Below are positions 8,847 through 18,401 of a stretch of 64,000 bases of DNA, piece after piece. The position numbers and the translations under genes were made by a program. The notes beneath the pieces are model-generated. The model was not told the DNA's origin and searched no databases. It saw only the letters and a list, made by a program, of their open reading frames with translations. Within the stretch, counting starts at the first letter, position 1; each line of letters begins with the position of its first letter. This DNA comes from Emticicia sp040253585 (GTDB lineage Bacteria > Bacteroidota > Bacteroidia > Cytophagales > Spirosomataceae), in assembly GCF_040253585.1 (NCBI RefSeq), contig NZ_JBELAU010000004.1, positions 186,001-250,000 of the forward strand, given 5' to 3'.

Positions 8847-9368
8847 CTACTTTTTAACAGGTACACAACCGTGATAACGAGCTGGGGCAAATTCAAAAAT
8901 TCGTAGGTTAGTCATTACGTATTCTGAGTTTAGGTAGCCTTGAATCGTGAGGTTTTTTACTAAACGCACGAAACCTTTTTCGTCTGCATTCTCCGAATTC
9001 GACATTTTATTCAAAACTTCGAGTTTTTGTTTGCCATCACATTCAATGAAGGTTTTTGAGAAATCTCTTTTTGCGGCAACATCGACTAAATCAAAACCTT
9101 TCGAGAAAGTTTCTTGTGATTTTTTATCGTAACAATCAGCCACCATTTTGATGGTAAATTGATGTACGTTGAGGTCTTTTGCTCCGAGTGTATCGGTTTT
9201 AGGAATAATCGTTTCGACGATTTCTGCCAGTAGATATTCTTGCGATGCCGAAATCTTTAAAGAAGTGCTTGCGATGGCTTCTTTGTTCCATGCGTTTGCC
9301 CACGAAGGTAGTATAATTGTACCACCAATCGTTAGGGCAATATTTTTTATTGCCGAACGTCTTTGCAT
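8847..9368 (-). CDS. Gluconate 2-dehydrogenase subunit 3-family protein with Tat signal
   Basis: The 173-residue protein opens with a twin-arginine signal (MQRRSAIKNIAL then a hydrophobic stretch to NAW) followed by a small helical domain with the family-typical AEIVETIIPKTDTLGAKDLNVH. In gluconate, sorbitol and glucose dehydrogenase complexes such small subunits escort the FAD subunit through the Tat system. It lies 106 bases upstream of the GMC gene on the same strand, fitting an operon and a two-subunit enzyme. ATG at 9368 is the start that gives the Tat motif. The intergenic stretch 8741-8846 has no other gene. Confidence 0.82.
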   Translation of the reverse strand: MQRRSAIKNIALTIGGTIILPSWANAWNKEAIASTSLKISASQEYLLAEIVETIIPKTDTLGAKDLNVHQFTIKMVADCYDKKSQETFSKGFDLVDVAAKRDFSKTFIECDGKQKLEVLNKMSNSENADEKGFVRLVKNLTIQGYLNSEYVMTNLRIFEFAPARYHGCVPVKK

Positions 9369-9515
9369 TTTGAGTAGGGTTGAATTTTAAACGGATACAA
9401 ATAAAACAATTTTTTACGAAAAAAAGTATGCTGTATTGATAGCAAGATAAAATTGTGCGAAGTTTAATCACTTATGTGTTAGAAATTACTCGTATTAAGA
9501 TTGAAACTAAAAACA

Positions 9516-9549
9516 AAACTCTCGAAAAATATTTAATTTTCGAGAGTTT
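9516..9549 (-). terminator. Terminator downstream of thiL
   Basis: Perfect 13-base arms aaactctcgaaaa (9516-9528) and ttttcgagagttt (9537-9549) with an 8-base loop, 29 bases past the thiL stop. On the minus strand the stem is followed by a T-rich tract. Confidence 0.8.
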
Positions 9550-9578
9550 GAAGCTGGTCGGAAGTACCGTCAGACCTT

Positions 9579-10601
9579 TTATTGTAGATGATTCCAGCCT
9601 TGTGCTTTGATGGCGGCAGTGCCTCCGCTGTTGAGTGCAAGTTGCACGGCTTTATCTTGTGTCATGTAGCCAATTGGTAAAACATCACTCATGTTTTTGA
9701 TTTTATCAAAATCTGATTGTTTTACAGTAAATAGAAGCTGATAATCTTCACCGCCATTCAATGCTGCCGTTATTGGACTTACATTAAATTCGGTCGCTGT
9801 AAGCATTGTAATATCTTCAATCGGAAGTTTATCTTCAAAGACCATTGCACCAACACCCGATTGCGTGCAAATATGCAATAATTCGGAAGCCAGTCCATCA
9901 GAAATATCAATCATAGAAGAAGGAACTACACCCAGTTCATTAAGTTCATGAATGATGTCAGTACGTGCTTCTGGTTTCAAAAGTTTACCTACTAAATATT
10001 CTTTTTCAGTAAGTTCGGGTTGCATATTTGGGTTGGCCAAGTAAACTTGTTTTTCACGTTCTAAGACTTGTAGCCCGAAATAGGCTGCTCCTAAATCTCC
10101 AGTCACACAAAGAATATCGTTTGGTTTTGCTCCGTTCCGATAAGCAATTTTATCTTTATCAACAAAGCCAGTGGCTGTAATCGAAATCACAAAACCTGAT
10201 GCCGAGGCACTGGTATCGCCACCGATTAAGTCAACGTTATAGCTTTCGCAAGCAAACTTTATGCCTTCATAAAGTTCATCAATGGCTTCTACAGAAATTC
10301 TGTTGCTTAGGCCAATTGTTACTGTAATTTGTTTCGCAATACCATTCATGGCCGCAATATCCGATATATTTACGGCTACGGCTTTATAGCCTAAATGACG
10401 CAAAGGCGAATATGACAGGTCGAAATGAATTCCTTCAAAAAGAATGTCGGTAGTCACCAACATATATTTATCGCCAACATCAATCACAGCGGCATCATCG
10501 CCAATACCTTTGATTGTTTCAGCATTTTTATTCGTAAACTTTGATTTGATTCGGTCAATTAAGCCAAATTCTCCGAGTGTATTTAATTCTGTTCTTTCCA
10601 T
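9579..10601 (-). CDS. thiL: Thiamine-monophosphate kinase
   Basis: ThiL phosphorylates thiamine monophosphate to thiamine pyrophosphate with ATP and magnesium, the last step of cofactor synthesis. The 340-residue protein has the PurM-like N-terminal ATP-binding region with GEFGLIDRI and GIGDDAAVID, the magnesium-binding DLIGGDTSAS segment, VTGDLGAAYFGLQVL, and the substrate-site region DISDGLASELLHI and ALNGGEDYQLLFTV. Length and motif order are normal for the family. The gene is flanked by hairpins on both sides and has no thiamine-gene neighbours. No TPP riboswitch was recognised upstream. Confidence 0.95.
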   Translation of the reverse strand: MERTELNTLGEFGLIDRIKSKFTNKNAETIKGIGDDAAVIDVGDKYMLVTTDILFEGIHFDLSYSPLRHLGYKAVAVNISDIAAMNGIAKQITVTIGLSNRISVEAIDELYEGIKFACESYNVDLIGGDTSASASGFVISITATGFVDKDKIAYRNGAKPNDILCVTGDLGAAYFGLQVLEREKQVYLANPNMQPELTEKEYLVGKLLKPEARTDIIHELNELGVVPSSMIDISDGLASELLHICTQSGVGAMVFEDKLPIEDITMLTATEFNVSPITAALNGGEDYQLLFTVKQSDFDKIKNMSDVLPIGYMTQDKAVQLALNSGGTAAIKAQGWNHLQ

Positions 10602-10696
10602 GATGCAAAATTGAGGAAGATTTTAGAATTTATTTAGCAAAAACTCTAAAAACTTGTGATAATGAACTTTTTCTCTTGAACTAAGTTCCACAAAAA

Positions 10697-10720
10697 AAGG
10701 TGAACTTTTCAGCCCACCTT
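10697..10720 (-). terminator. Terminator downstream of the small lipoprotein gene
   Basis: Arms aaggtg (10697-10702) and cacctt (10715-10720) form a short stem; read on the minus strand it is followed by a run of seven or more T (complement of the A-run at 10692-10698). It lies 22 bases past the stop at 10742. Confidence 0.65.
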
Positions 10721-10741
10721 CTTAAAATATTTTTATGTGTT

Positions 10742-11179
10742 TTATTGAGTAACCAAATTATAGTTATTAATTGTTCCACCTGTTTTTTGGCTGGGAGTTG
10801 TACGAGTAATATCCAATGCTGTATCAGTTACAGAATTGATAGTAAACTCAATAGTGCCGCCTGTGCCGGTTGGAACTGGCGTAAGATTTTTCAACACTAA
10901 TTTAGTGTCGCCAACTAATTCATATTGGCCTGTGAATGTATTGCCGTCTGCTTCTTTTAAAGTCGCTGATGGTGCGATGAGTAGATCAAGCGTAAATGAC
11001 GAATAACCTGGTTTTGTGTTGGATGCAGCACCTTTTGTATAAACTGTTGCACTTCCTTCTTTCACTATGTTGGCTGTCCAAGTTTTCTTGATTTTTTCAG
11101 AAACAGGCACAACTTTTTCTTTACAAGAAGAAATAGCAAGAGAAACTAAAGATACAAATAGAATGGCAATCTTTTTCAT
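10742..11179 (-). CDS. Small lipoprotein of unknown function
   Basis: The 145-residue product starts MKKIAILFVSLVSLAISSC, a lipoprotein signal with Cys19 as the lipidation site. A longer reading from 11212 would place 11 extra residues before this signal, so ATG at 11179 is chosen. The mature part is Thr/Gly/Asn-rich with alternating hydrophobic residues, suggesting a beta-sandwich or lipocalin-like fold in the envelope. No catalytic motif or named domain is recognised. The gene is monocistronic, bracketed by hairpins. Confidence 0.75.
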   Translation of the reverse strand: MKKIAILFVSLVSLAISSCKEKVVPVSEKIKKTWTANIVKEGSATVYTKGAASNTKPGYSSFTLDLLIAPSATLKEADGNTFTGQYELVGDTKLVLKNLTPVPTGTGGTIEFTINSVTDTALDITRTTPSQKTGGTINNYNLVTQ

Positions 11180-11338
11180 GCGAATATGGTTGTTTAATAG
11201 CTTTATTGACAATGTTAAGACACTTTTTTAGCAAATATGGTTTAAATATAGAAGAAAAAAAAATGTCGCATGCAAGAATGACGTTTTTTTTATTGAAAAC
11301 GTTGTAAATGGTTTCAATATTTTAGTTGAATAATAAAA

Positions 11339-11368
11339 AAGCTCCAAATCATTTAAGATTGGGAGCTT
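11339..11368 (-). terminator. Terminator at the end of the metal-efflux operon
   Basis: Arms aagctccaaatc (11339-11350) and gattgggagctt (11357-11368) pair with one G-U on the minus-strand transcript, and the stem is followed by TTTTT from the A-run at 11335-11340. It lies nine bases past the RND pump stop. Confidence 0.8.
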
Positions 11369-11376
11369 CATAAGCA

Positions 11377-14300
11377 CTATTCGATTATTTGTTTCTTACT
11401 TCGATTAAATACCCAGAAAATAATTGGGAAGACCAGTAATGTAAGAACTGTTGCTGTAACGAGTCCACCAATGATAACAATCGCCAGTGGTTTCTGAGAT
11501 TCGGACCCAATACCTGTGCTGATTGCGGCAGGCAAAAGCCCGATTGATGCCATAAGGGCAGTCATAACAACTGGTCGGGTTCTGACTTTGACTGCTTCTA
11601 AGATAGCAATATTGAGTGCCATTTTTGCCTTGATATTCTTATGAAATTCTGAAATCAGAATAACTCCATTTTGAATACAGATACCAAATAAGGCAATAAA
11701 ACCAACACCTCCCGAAATACCAAAATTGATACCCGTAACATGCAAAGCAATAATACCTCCGATAATGGCAAAAGGCACATTAGCTAACACTAAAAGCGAG
11801 TCTTTTACATTACCAAACATGATAAAAAGCAGCACAAAAATACCAACCAAACTGATAGGCACCATTTCGCCGAGACGTTTGGTTGCTCTCACTTGGTTTT
11901 CAAACTCGCCCGTCCAGCCGATTGAGTAACCCGTTGGTAGTTTGACAGTTTTTTCGACATTTTTCTGTGCATCGGCAATGGTACTTCCTAAGTCACGGTC
12001 ACGAACTGAGAATTTTACGCCTATGAAACGCTTGTTATTATCTCGATAAATGAAGGCTGGACCAGTGATTTTCTGAACGGTGGCTATCTCTTTGAGCGGA
12101 ATCTTGATACCTTGAATCGTCGGGACTTTTAGATTTTTCATGTCTTCTTCATCTTTACGATAATTTTTTAGGTAACGAACCCGCACGTCGAATTTCTTTT
12201 CACCCTCAAATTTTTGGGTAGCGGTTTTTCCACCAAAAGCCATTTCGAGTACTGCTTGAGCATCGGCAAGCGTAACACCGTAGGCGGCCATGCGTTCACG
12301 GTCGAGGATTACACTGATTTCGGGTTGACCTACGTTTCGGAGGATACCAACATCTTTTATGCCTTCCACTTTTTCGATTTGCTTGATAACTTGGTTGGCT
12401 ATTTTATCCAATTCGTTGAGATCATCACCAAAAATCTTTACAGCGTTTGAGGCATTGATACCTGCTACGCTTTCAGCCACGTTATCAATGATTGGTTGCG
12501 AATAATTATAGCCAATTCCTTGATATTTTGAGAGTGAATCGTCCATCTGACGAACCAAATCATCCATGGTGATTTTTCTTTTCCAGTCGTCTTTGTGTTT
12601 GAGATTTACTTGCATCTGCACGTAATAAAAACCACTTGGGTCAGTACCGTCATTGCTTCGACCAACTTGCGAAAGCACACCATTAACTTCGGGAAATTTA
12701 CGAAGTTCGTTGCGTAGAATAGCCGTTTTCTGCACAGTTTCGGGCAAGCTCTGACTCATCGGAAATTTTGCTTCTACCCACAATGCACCTTCGTTGAGTT
12801 GAGGCAAAAACTCTGTTCCGAGAAATGTGGCCGAGAAAAAAGTAAGCGACATAAATGCCAATGAAACCAAAAGCGTAATTTTTTTGTGAGCGAAAGTCCA
12901 AATGAGTCCTTTTTCTACGATTCTATTCCAAAAATTAACAAAAGGATTGTTTTTCTCTTTGACGTTTTTATTCAAGAAAATATGTGAAAGCACTGGCACT
13001 AAAGTAAGCGTAAACAATAACGCTCCCAACAAGGCAAAACCCAGTGTGTAGGCCAAAGGCGAAAACATCTTTCCTTCCACTTTTTGAAAGGCAAAAATGG
13101 GCATTAAGGCCGTAATGATGATTAGTTTTGAGAAGAAAATGGCTTTTCCGAGTTCAGTTCCTGTCTTTTTTATGACACTCCCGATGGCCAATTTATTATA
13201 TGCCGCCATGCCTTTTTTATGGGCAATGTGGTCGAGGGTTACGAAAATTCCTTCGACCATAACGACGGCACCATCTATGATAATTCCGAAGTCAACCGCC
13301 CCCAACGAGAGTAAATTGGCACTCATGCCTTTGAGTTTGAGGCACAAAAAAGCAAATAAGAGCGAGAGCGGAATAATGATAGAAACCGTGACGGTAGTCC
13401 GCCAATCGGCCATGAACAAAAATACGATGACGGTAACGAACAAAATACCTTCAAACATATTGTGCATTACGGTTGTGGTGGTGTAGTTCATGAGGTTGTC
13501 TCGGTCGTAGAATGTTTCCATTTTTACATCCGAAGGCAGTATTCGCTCATTCAATTCTGTGATTTTGGCTTTTACACGTTCAAGAACTTCCTTTGGATTT
13601 TCTCCTTTACGCATCACCACGATTCCCTCTACTACATCATCATTATCATTTAAGCCAACTTGGCCTACTCGTGGCATGGCTGCTTCATGAACATCGGCCA
13701 GATTTTTGACCAAAATTGGGTTTCCGCCTGCATCATCGACAATGATATTTTCGATGTCTTGTATCGAACTTAGCAAACCGATACCACGCACCACATAAGC
13801 TTGTTTGTTTTTTTCGATAATGTCGCCACCGACATTCAAATTACCTTTATTGACGGCCTCATAAACTTGCAGCGGCGTAATATCATATTTCGATAAGCGA
13901 TTCGGGTCAACGCTTATTTCGTAGGTTTTTTCTTGTCCACCGAAGGCTACTAAATCAGCTACGCCCGCTACCGAACGAAGTTGGCGGTCAATTACCCAGT
14001 TTTGAATCGTGAGCAAGTCTCTCGAATCACGTGATTTACTTTTGAGTGTATATCTGAAAATCTCACCAGTTGGTCCGTAAGGTGGCTGAACATCGGGTTC
14101 GACACCATCGGGAAGCGAGACATTTCGGAGAAGGTTATTTACTTGTTGACGGGCGAAAAAATCTTCTACATCGTCATCAAAAATGATTTTAATGACTGAT
14201 AAACCAAACATGGTGATGCTTCGGACACTCGATTTTTTCTGTACCGAATTCATCGAGATTTCGATTGGGGTGGTCACAAAACGCTCAATTTCTTCGGCAC

Positions 14301-14478
14301 TTCGTCCGTTCCATTCGGTCACGATGATAATCTGCGTATTGGTTACATCGGGAAATGCCTCAATGGGCATATTTTTGAACGAAATAAAGCCTGAAATAAC
14401 CAAAATGCCCACCCAAAAGAAGGTAAAAGGCTTGTTTTTGAGCGAAAAGGCTATGATATTTTTAATGAATTTGTTCAT
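11377..14478 (-). CDS. CzcA-type heavy-metal efflux RND pump
   Basis: The 1033-residue inner-membrane pump of the HME-RND family uses proton influx to drive metal ions out through an adaptor and a TolC-like channel. TM4 carries VDFGIIIDGAVVMVEG with Asp396, Asp402 and Glu409; the spacing matches the three proton-relay carboxylates known in CzcA and differs from CusA, favouring divalent cations such as Co, Zn, Cd or Ni over Cu/Ag. That substrate call is an inference. A longer frame to 14550 adds 24 unlikely residues, so ATG at 14478 (MNKFIKNIIAFSL) is used. Adaptor, channel and two-component genes lie upstream on the same strand. Confidence 0.92.
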   Translation of the reverse strand: MNKFIKNIIAFSLKNKPFTFFWVGILVISGFISFKNMPIEAFPDVTNTQIIIVTEWNGRSAEEIERFVTTPIEISMNSVQKKSSVRSITMFGLSVIKIIFDDDVEDFFARQQVNNLLRNVSLPDGVEPDVQPPYGPTGEIFRYTLKSKSRDSRDLLTIQNWVIDRQLRSVAGVADLVAFGGQEKTYEISVDPNRLSKYDITPLQVYEAVNKGNLNVGGDIIEKNKQAYVVRGIGLLSSIQDIENIIVDDAGGNPILVKNLADVHEAAMPRVGQVGLNDNDDVVEGIVVMRKGENPKEVLERVKAKITELNERILPSDVKMETFYDRDNLMNYTTTTVMHNMFEGILFVTVIVFLFMADWRTTVTVSIIIPLSLLFAFLCLKLKGMSANLLSLGAVDFGIIIDGAVVMVEGIFVTLDHIAHKKGMAAYNKLAIGSVIKKTGTELGKAIFFSKLIIITALMPIFAFQKVEGKMFSPLAYTLGFALLGALLFTLTLVPVLSHIFLNKNVKEKNNPFVNFWNRIVEKGLIWTFAHKKITLLVSLAFMSLTFFSATFLGTEFLPQLNEGALWVEAKFPMSQSLPETVQKTAILRNELRKFPEVNGVLSQVGRSNDGTDPSGFYYVQMQVNLKHKDDWKRKITMDDLVRQMDDSLSKYQGIGYNYSQPIIDNVAESVAGINASNAVKIFGDDLNELDKIANQVIKQIEKVEGIKDVGILRNVGQPEISVILDRERMAAYGVTLADAQAVLEMAFGGKTATQKFEGEKKFDVRVRYLKNYRKDEEDMKNLKVPTIQGIKIPLKEIATVQKITGPAFIYRDNNKRFIGVKFSVRDRDLGSTIADAQKNVEKTVKLPTGYSIGWTGEFENQVRATKRLGEMVPISLVGIFVLLFIMFGNVKDSLLVLANVPFAIIGGIIALHVTGINFGISGGVGFIALFGICIQNGVILISEFHKNIKAKMALNIAILEAVKVRTRPVVMTALMASIGLLPAAISTGIGSESQKPLAIVIIGGLVTATVLTLLVFPIIFWVFNRSKKQIIE

Positions 14479-14624
14479 ATCTTTTTTGATGGATAATTGA
14501 TACGGAGTCACCGTGCGATGAAGAATTGAAAACGGCTTAGGTTTTATCAATTTTCATTGACAATGTTATTGGCTTTTTGATAGCTTAGTGAGTTGATAAT
14601 CAATTTATTAGCTCTTAACTGATA

Positions 14625-15704
14625 TCAATCATTGAGTTCGTCATAAATCAAAAGTTGATTGTTGGTCATTACTTTTTCGCCTTCTTTTAACCCTGATAAA
14701 ATATAAGTTATATTGCCTACTTGTCGGAAAACCTCCACTTGGCGGGTTTCGATATTATTGCGGTCTTTAAAAATCATTACGTAGTTTTTGCTTTTATCAA
14801 AAATGACCGATTCAGACGGAATCGCCAGCATTTGTTGGCCTTCGGTATAAGATAATTTGATGTTGGCACGCATTTCGGGTTTTAGTAAGTAATCGGCGTT
14901 TTTGAGTTTGATTCTCACTTTCATGGCTTTGGTTTCGGGGTCGATGATATTGAAGATTTTATCGACTTTACCATTAAAAACTTTATCAGGATAACTCAGC
15001 GTCGTAACGGCGGCATCAATGCCCAACTTCACTTGGTTAATGTCACTTTCGTTGACATTGGCAATGGCCCAAACATCATCAATTTCGGCAATATCAAAGA
15101 TATTATCGGTGCGGTCATTGCGGAGGAGCATATCTTGGTTGATGTTTTTCTGAATCACAAAGCCACTTAGTGGAGAGCGTACTTCATAGACAGCTCCTTG
15201 TTTGATATTATAAATGTTGTAAGTCTCTTCGATTCGGTGGAGTTGCGATTTTGCCTTGTCGAGTTGGCTGCGGGCTTCAATTACGTCTCGTTCGGCCGTG
15301 AGTTTTCCTTCAAAGAGTTCTTGAGCAACTTTTAGATTATTTTTAGATACCAATAAATCATTGCGGGCATCGTCTAATTCTTTTTCAAAACCTGCCACTT
15401 CCGTACTACGAATAGTTGCCAGTAGTTGTCCCTTTTTTACATAATCACCGAGTTCGACGAAGACCTTTGTTACGTTTCCGCCTACTACTGGATACACCTC
15501 AATCATTTTGTTATTATCAGCCGTTATTTTTCCGTAGAAATTAAGCTCATTGCGTAGGTTTTGCATCGCAACGTCTTGTGTTTTTGTTGTTTCGAGCATT
15601 TTATTACTCAATACAAATGTTGTTTGGGTTTCTACCTTCCTTGGGGTTTTATCACAGGCAGCAAGTCCACAAATAATGAAGGTTAGCAATAATATATTTT
15701 TCAT
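14625..15704 (-). CDS. Efflux RND periplasmic adaptor (membrane fusion) lipoprotein
   Basis: The 359-residue adaptor links the RND pump to the outer-membrane channel. The N-terminus MKNILLLTFIICGLAACDK is a lipoprotein signal with Cys17. It is followed by a biotinyl-lipoyl-like half motif (GGNVTKVFVELGDYVKKGQLLATI), an alpha-hairpin region rich in Glu/Lys, the second lipoyl half (AVYEVRSPLSGFVIQKNI), and beta-barrel and membrane-proximal domains. This is the CusB/CzcB order. It has no His- or Met-rich metal-binding extension. It starts two bases after the channel gene and lies 146 bases before the pump start. Confidence 0.9.
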   Translation of the reverse strand: MKNILLLTFIICGLAACDKTPRKVETQTTFVLSNKMLETTKTQDVAMQNLRNELNFYGKITADNNKMIEVYPVVGGNVTKVFVELGDYVKKGQLLATIRSTEVAGFEKELDDARNDLLVSKNNLKVAQELFEGKLTAERDVIEARSQLDKAKSQLHRIEETYNIYNIKQGAVYEVRSPLSGFVIQKNINQDMLLRNDRTDNIFDIAEIDDVWAIANVNESDINQVKLGIDAAVTTLSYPDKVFNGKVDKIFNIIDPETKAMKVRIKLKNADYLLKPEMRANIKLSYTEGQQMLAIPSESVIFDKSKNYVMIFKDRNNIETRQVEVFRQVGNITYILSGLKEGEKVMTNNQLLIYDELND

Positions 15705-15706
15705 TG

Positions 15707-16954
15707 TTAGAATAAATTTACGTTTACGATATGATTGATGTTTTCGCCCGAAAGAATGACTTGTTTACGCATTTCGATAAGCAAAAGAGTACTTTGATTG
15801 TAGCTTTCCATGAAGTCGGTGAATTCGAGTAAAGAGATATTTTGCTTCTGGAAATTCTGTAAAATACCTTTATAAACAGCCTCAAGGTTTTCAGAACCCG
15901 AAGCAGTGATTTGGGTATATTGTAGGCGTTGTTGCTGCCAAGTTTGCGTAGCATTGGCAATTTGACTTCGTAGCTCAACTATCTTTTGGTCTTGCAATCG
16001 TTTCGATTTGTCGAGTTCGGCCTCGGCAATTTTGATATTTCCTTTGTTTCGATTCCATAAATTGAGCGGAATACCGAACGTAAAATTTACTTGATTGCCA
16101 AATGCTCCGCCACGTTGGTCGTAAGATGCACCGACAGTAAGGTCAGGTTTGGCGAGCGATTTTTGCCATTTTATCATCAATTCGTTGCTTTCGATGATTT
16201 TCAGAAAACTCAAATAGTCGGGGTTTTTCTCCAATGCCATGTTGAGCAAGGCTTCCGTAACGGGCAAATTATTTTTGGTGAAATAACTATTAAGAGCTTG
16301 CTCTTCAACAATGGGAATGATGTTTTCTTGGCTCGAAGTCAGAATCTTGAGCGATTCTTGCTCGTCGTTGATTTCTTTCTGAGCAATCATATAATCATTT
16401 TTTAGTTCAAATGACAACGATTGCAGACGTACAACATCACGCAATGGCCAGTTTCCTCGTTGAGCCTGAACGGCGTAACTTTTGACGAGGGTATCGACAC
16501 TGGCAATTTGCTTATTGATGTTTGTGATTTTTAGTTGATTAAAATAGATGCTGTAAAAGCTCTGATGCAGCTCGAAACGCAGATTTTTGAGTAATTGCTC
16601 AAATTGTAGTTCGGCAATTCCGATGGTTGATTTGGCAAATTCTACTTCGTTTTGCTTCTTTTTGCCTAAATACAAAAGTTGTTGTACGGCAATGGCTTTT
16701 TGGCCTTTAGCCCCAATATCCAGTACACGTTTGTTTTGAGGATTTATGGCATTGATTTCGCCCGAAGCAACTGGTAAGTCCCAGATTTTGGCTTGAATCA
16801 CGCTGGCTTTGGCAATATCGAGGTTGTATTGCTCGGCCAAGAGCAGCAAATTGTTTTTCACAAATTTATCTTCGCATTGTTGCAGCGAAAGGTTTTGTTG
16901 TGAAAAAACAGTTTGAGTAGCTATTAGAAATAAAAAGGTTAGCTTTTTTAACAT
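15707..16954 (-). CDS. TolC-family outer-membrane channel of the efflux system
   Basis: The 415-residue protein begins with a signal peptide (MLKKLTFLFLIATQTVFSQ) and shows the long Gln/Leu/Glu/Ala-rich helices of OEP/TolC-family channels in two halves, with FGIPLNLWNRNKGNIKIAEAE typical of CzcC/CusC-like members. It forms the outer-membrane duct for the adjacent adaptor and pump. It is shorter than TolC but normal for CzcC-like proteins in Bacteroidota. Position between the histidine kinase and adaptor genes, with a two-base gap to the adaptor, supports a common transcript. Confidence 0.88.
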   Translation of the reverse strand: MLKKLTFLFLIATQTVFSQQNLSLQQCEDKFVKNNLLLLAEQYNLDIAKASVIQAKIWDLPVASGEINAINPQNKRVLDIGAKGQKAIAVQQLLYLGKKKQNEVEFAKSTIGIAELQFEQLLKNLRFELHQSFYSIYFNQLKITNINKQIASVDTLVKSYAVQAQRGNWPLRDVVRLQSLSFELKNDYMIAQKEINDEQESLKILTSSQENIIPIVEEQALNSYFTKNNLPVTEALLNMALEKNPDYLSFLKIIESNELMIKWQKSLAKPDLTVGASYDQRGGAFGNQVNFTFGIPLNLWNRNKGNIKIAEAELDKSKRLQDQKIVELRSQIANATQTWQQQRLQYTQITASGSENLEAVYKGILQNFQKQNISLLEFTDFMESYNQSTLLLIEMRKQVILSGENINHIVNVNLF

Positions 16955-17033
16955 TACACGTTCATTTTGTTTACGAGTTGCAAAGCTCTGACGTGCAAAT
17001 TAAAAACACCTTTAAGGCTACCTTAAATATAGC

Positions 17034-18401
17034 TTAATTAGAAAAAATAATTACAAATTGATTAAGATTGGGCTGTGTACTACGGTAATTGATACTGGCC
17101 GAATGATAGTCGAGGATACGTCTTGAGAGCCTTAAACCCAAGCCCGAACCATTGATTTGATTGGAGTTTTGGCCACGCATAAAAGGCTGAAATAGCTTTT
17201 CTTGGTCAGTTTTACTCAAAGTTTCGCCTTCGTTACTGACTATAATTGTGAGTTGATGCGTGGTATTTTGTTCGATAAGCACATGAGCCGCTGGGCGAGA
17301 CGAATATAAACAGGCATTTTTGAAGAGATTGTTGAAAACAATTTCGAGTAATGATTTTACACCCAAAAACTCCATCGAAAGTTCAATTTCGGGGTTATCA
17401 ATGATTTCAAAATTAAGGTCGAATTGAGGATTGAATTTTTTGACCTTTTCATTAGCCGAAAATATCACTTCGTCAATTCGTACTTTTTCAAAGCGTTTTT
17501 GGGCATCTTCTTTATTGATTTTTGAAAGCAAAAGTAGCGAATTGACCAAATCGGAAAGTTGATGCACATAATCGTTGATACTTTTTAATGACGAAACTGT
17601 TTCGGGTGAATGTTCAGGGTTTAACAGTAAATTTTGTACTTTAAAAGTTATGCGAGACAAAGGTGTACGAATTTCGTGCGAAGCATTAGCCGTAAATTCT
17701 CGTTGACTTTGAAAAGCACTTTCGATGCGAGCCAACATAATATTGAAGGCTTTGGTAAGCAAATTAATTTCGTCGTTGTGTTTGGTTTCTTGAAGCTGAA
17801 TATCAAGCTGATTGGCCGAAATTTTTGTGATTTGTTGTTGAAAAACATCAAGCGGTTTTAGAAGACGTTTAATAAAAAAGTATGTCGAAACCCAAACTAA
17901 ACCGACTCCTGCTACAAAAGTGATTGCAAGCGTAAAAAGGAGAAATTCGAGTTTTGTTTTGCCGTATTTATCTTCGGCCGAAACCAACACATAATAATCT
18001 GTTTTCTCAAAATCGTAGTAAACACCAAAGACTTCTTTCTCTTTTTCGCTTCTGAAAAAGGTTTTTTCTTTCTTTAATTTCTTGAGGTCATTGGTATTCC
18101 AAGTGATGGTGGCATCATCAATACTGCTGTAAATGAGCTTGAAATTTTGGTCGAAAACGAGCGTTTTTTCGTTGTATAATTTATTGATTGTGTTACGGTC
18201 GATAACTTTAAGTACCTGATTATCAACTTCTTTTACCTCAACCAAAAGTTTTGCGGTGGTAAGAGCTTTTTCTTCGAGACGCTGCTCAAATTCTTCTTTT
18301 CGGAATGATGCAAACGAAAAAAAGATGATAAATGCCGCCAACCCAAATAAAACTGAGAAGGCCACTGCGATACTGATAGCGATGCGTCGTTTGAGGGTCA
18401 T
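17034..18401 (-). CDS. Sensor histidine kinase controlling the metal-efflux genes
   Basis: The 455-residue kinase has a first membrane helix at residues 9-31, a periplasmic sensor region of about 120 residues, a second helix at about 152-178, a HAMP linker, the dimerisation/phospho-acceptor box with His242 in ASHEIRTPLSRI, and an ATP-binding domain with N box (NNLFKNACLYS) and GSGLGLRLSRRI. It overlaps the response-regulator gene by one base, so they form a pair. Its neighbours suggest that it senses periplasmic metal, though no obvious metal-ligand cluster is visible in the sensor region. Expected role: phosphorylating the adjacent OmpR-type regulator. Confidence 0.92.
   Translation of the reverse strand: MTLKRRIAISIAVAFSVLFGLAAFIIFFSFASFRKEEFEQRLEEKALTTAKLLVEVKEVDNQVLKVIDRNTINKLYNEKTLVFDQNFKLIYSSIDDATITWNTNDLKKLKKEKTFFRSEKEKEVFGVYYDFEKTDYYVLVSAEDKYGKTKLEFLLFTLAITFVAGVGLVWVSTYFFIKRLLKPLDVFQQQITKISANQLDIQLQETKHNDEINLLTKAFNIMLARIESAFQSQREFTANASHEIRTPLSRITFKVQNLLLNPEHSPETVSSLKSINDYVHQLSDLVNSLLLLSKINKEDAQKRFEKVRIDEVIFSANEKVKKFNPQFDLNFEIIDNPEIELSMEFLGVKSLLEIVFNNLFKNACLYSSRPAAHVLIEQNTTHQLTIIVSNEGETLSKTDQEKLFQPFMRGQNSNQINGSGLGLRLSRRILDYHSASINYRSTQPNLNQFVIIFSN

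Noticed and set aside
13097..13486. Plus-strand frame of 129 codons within the efflux-pump region
   Set aside because: It is the complement of transmembrane-coding DNA, which often stays open on the other strand.
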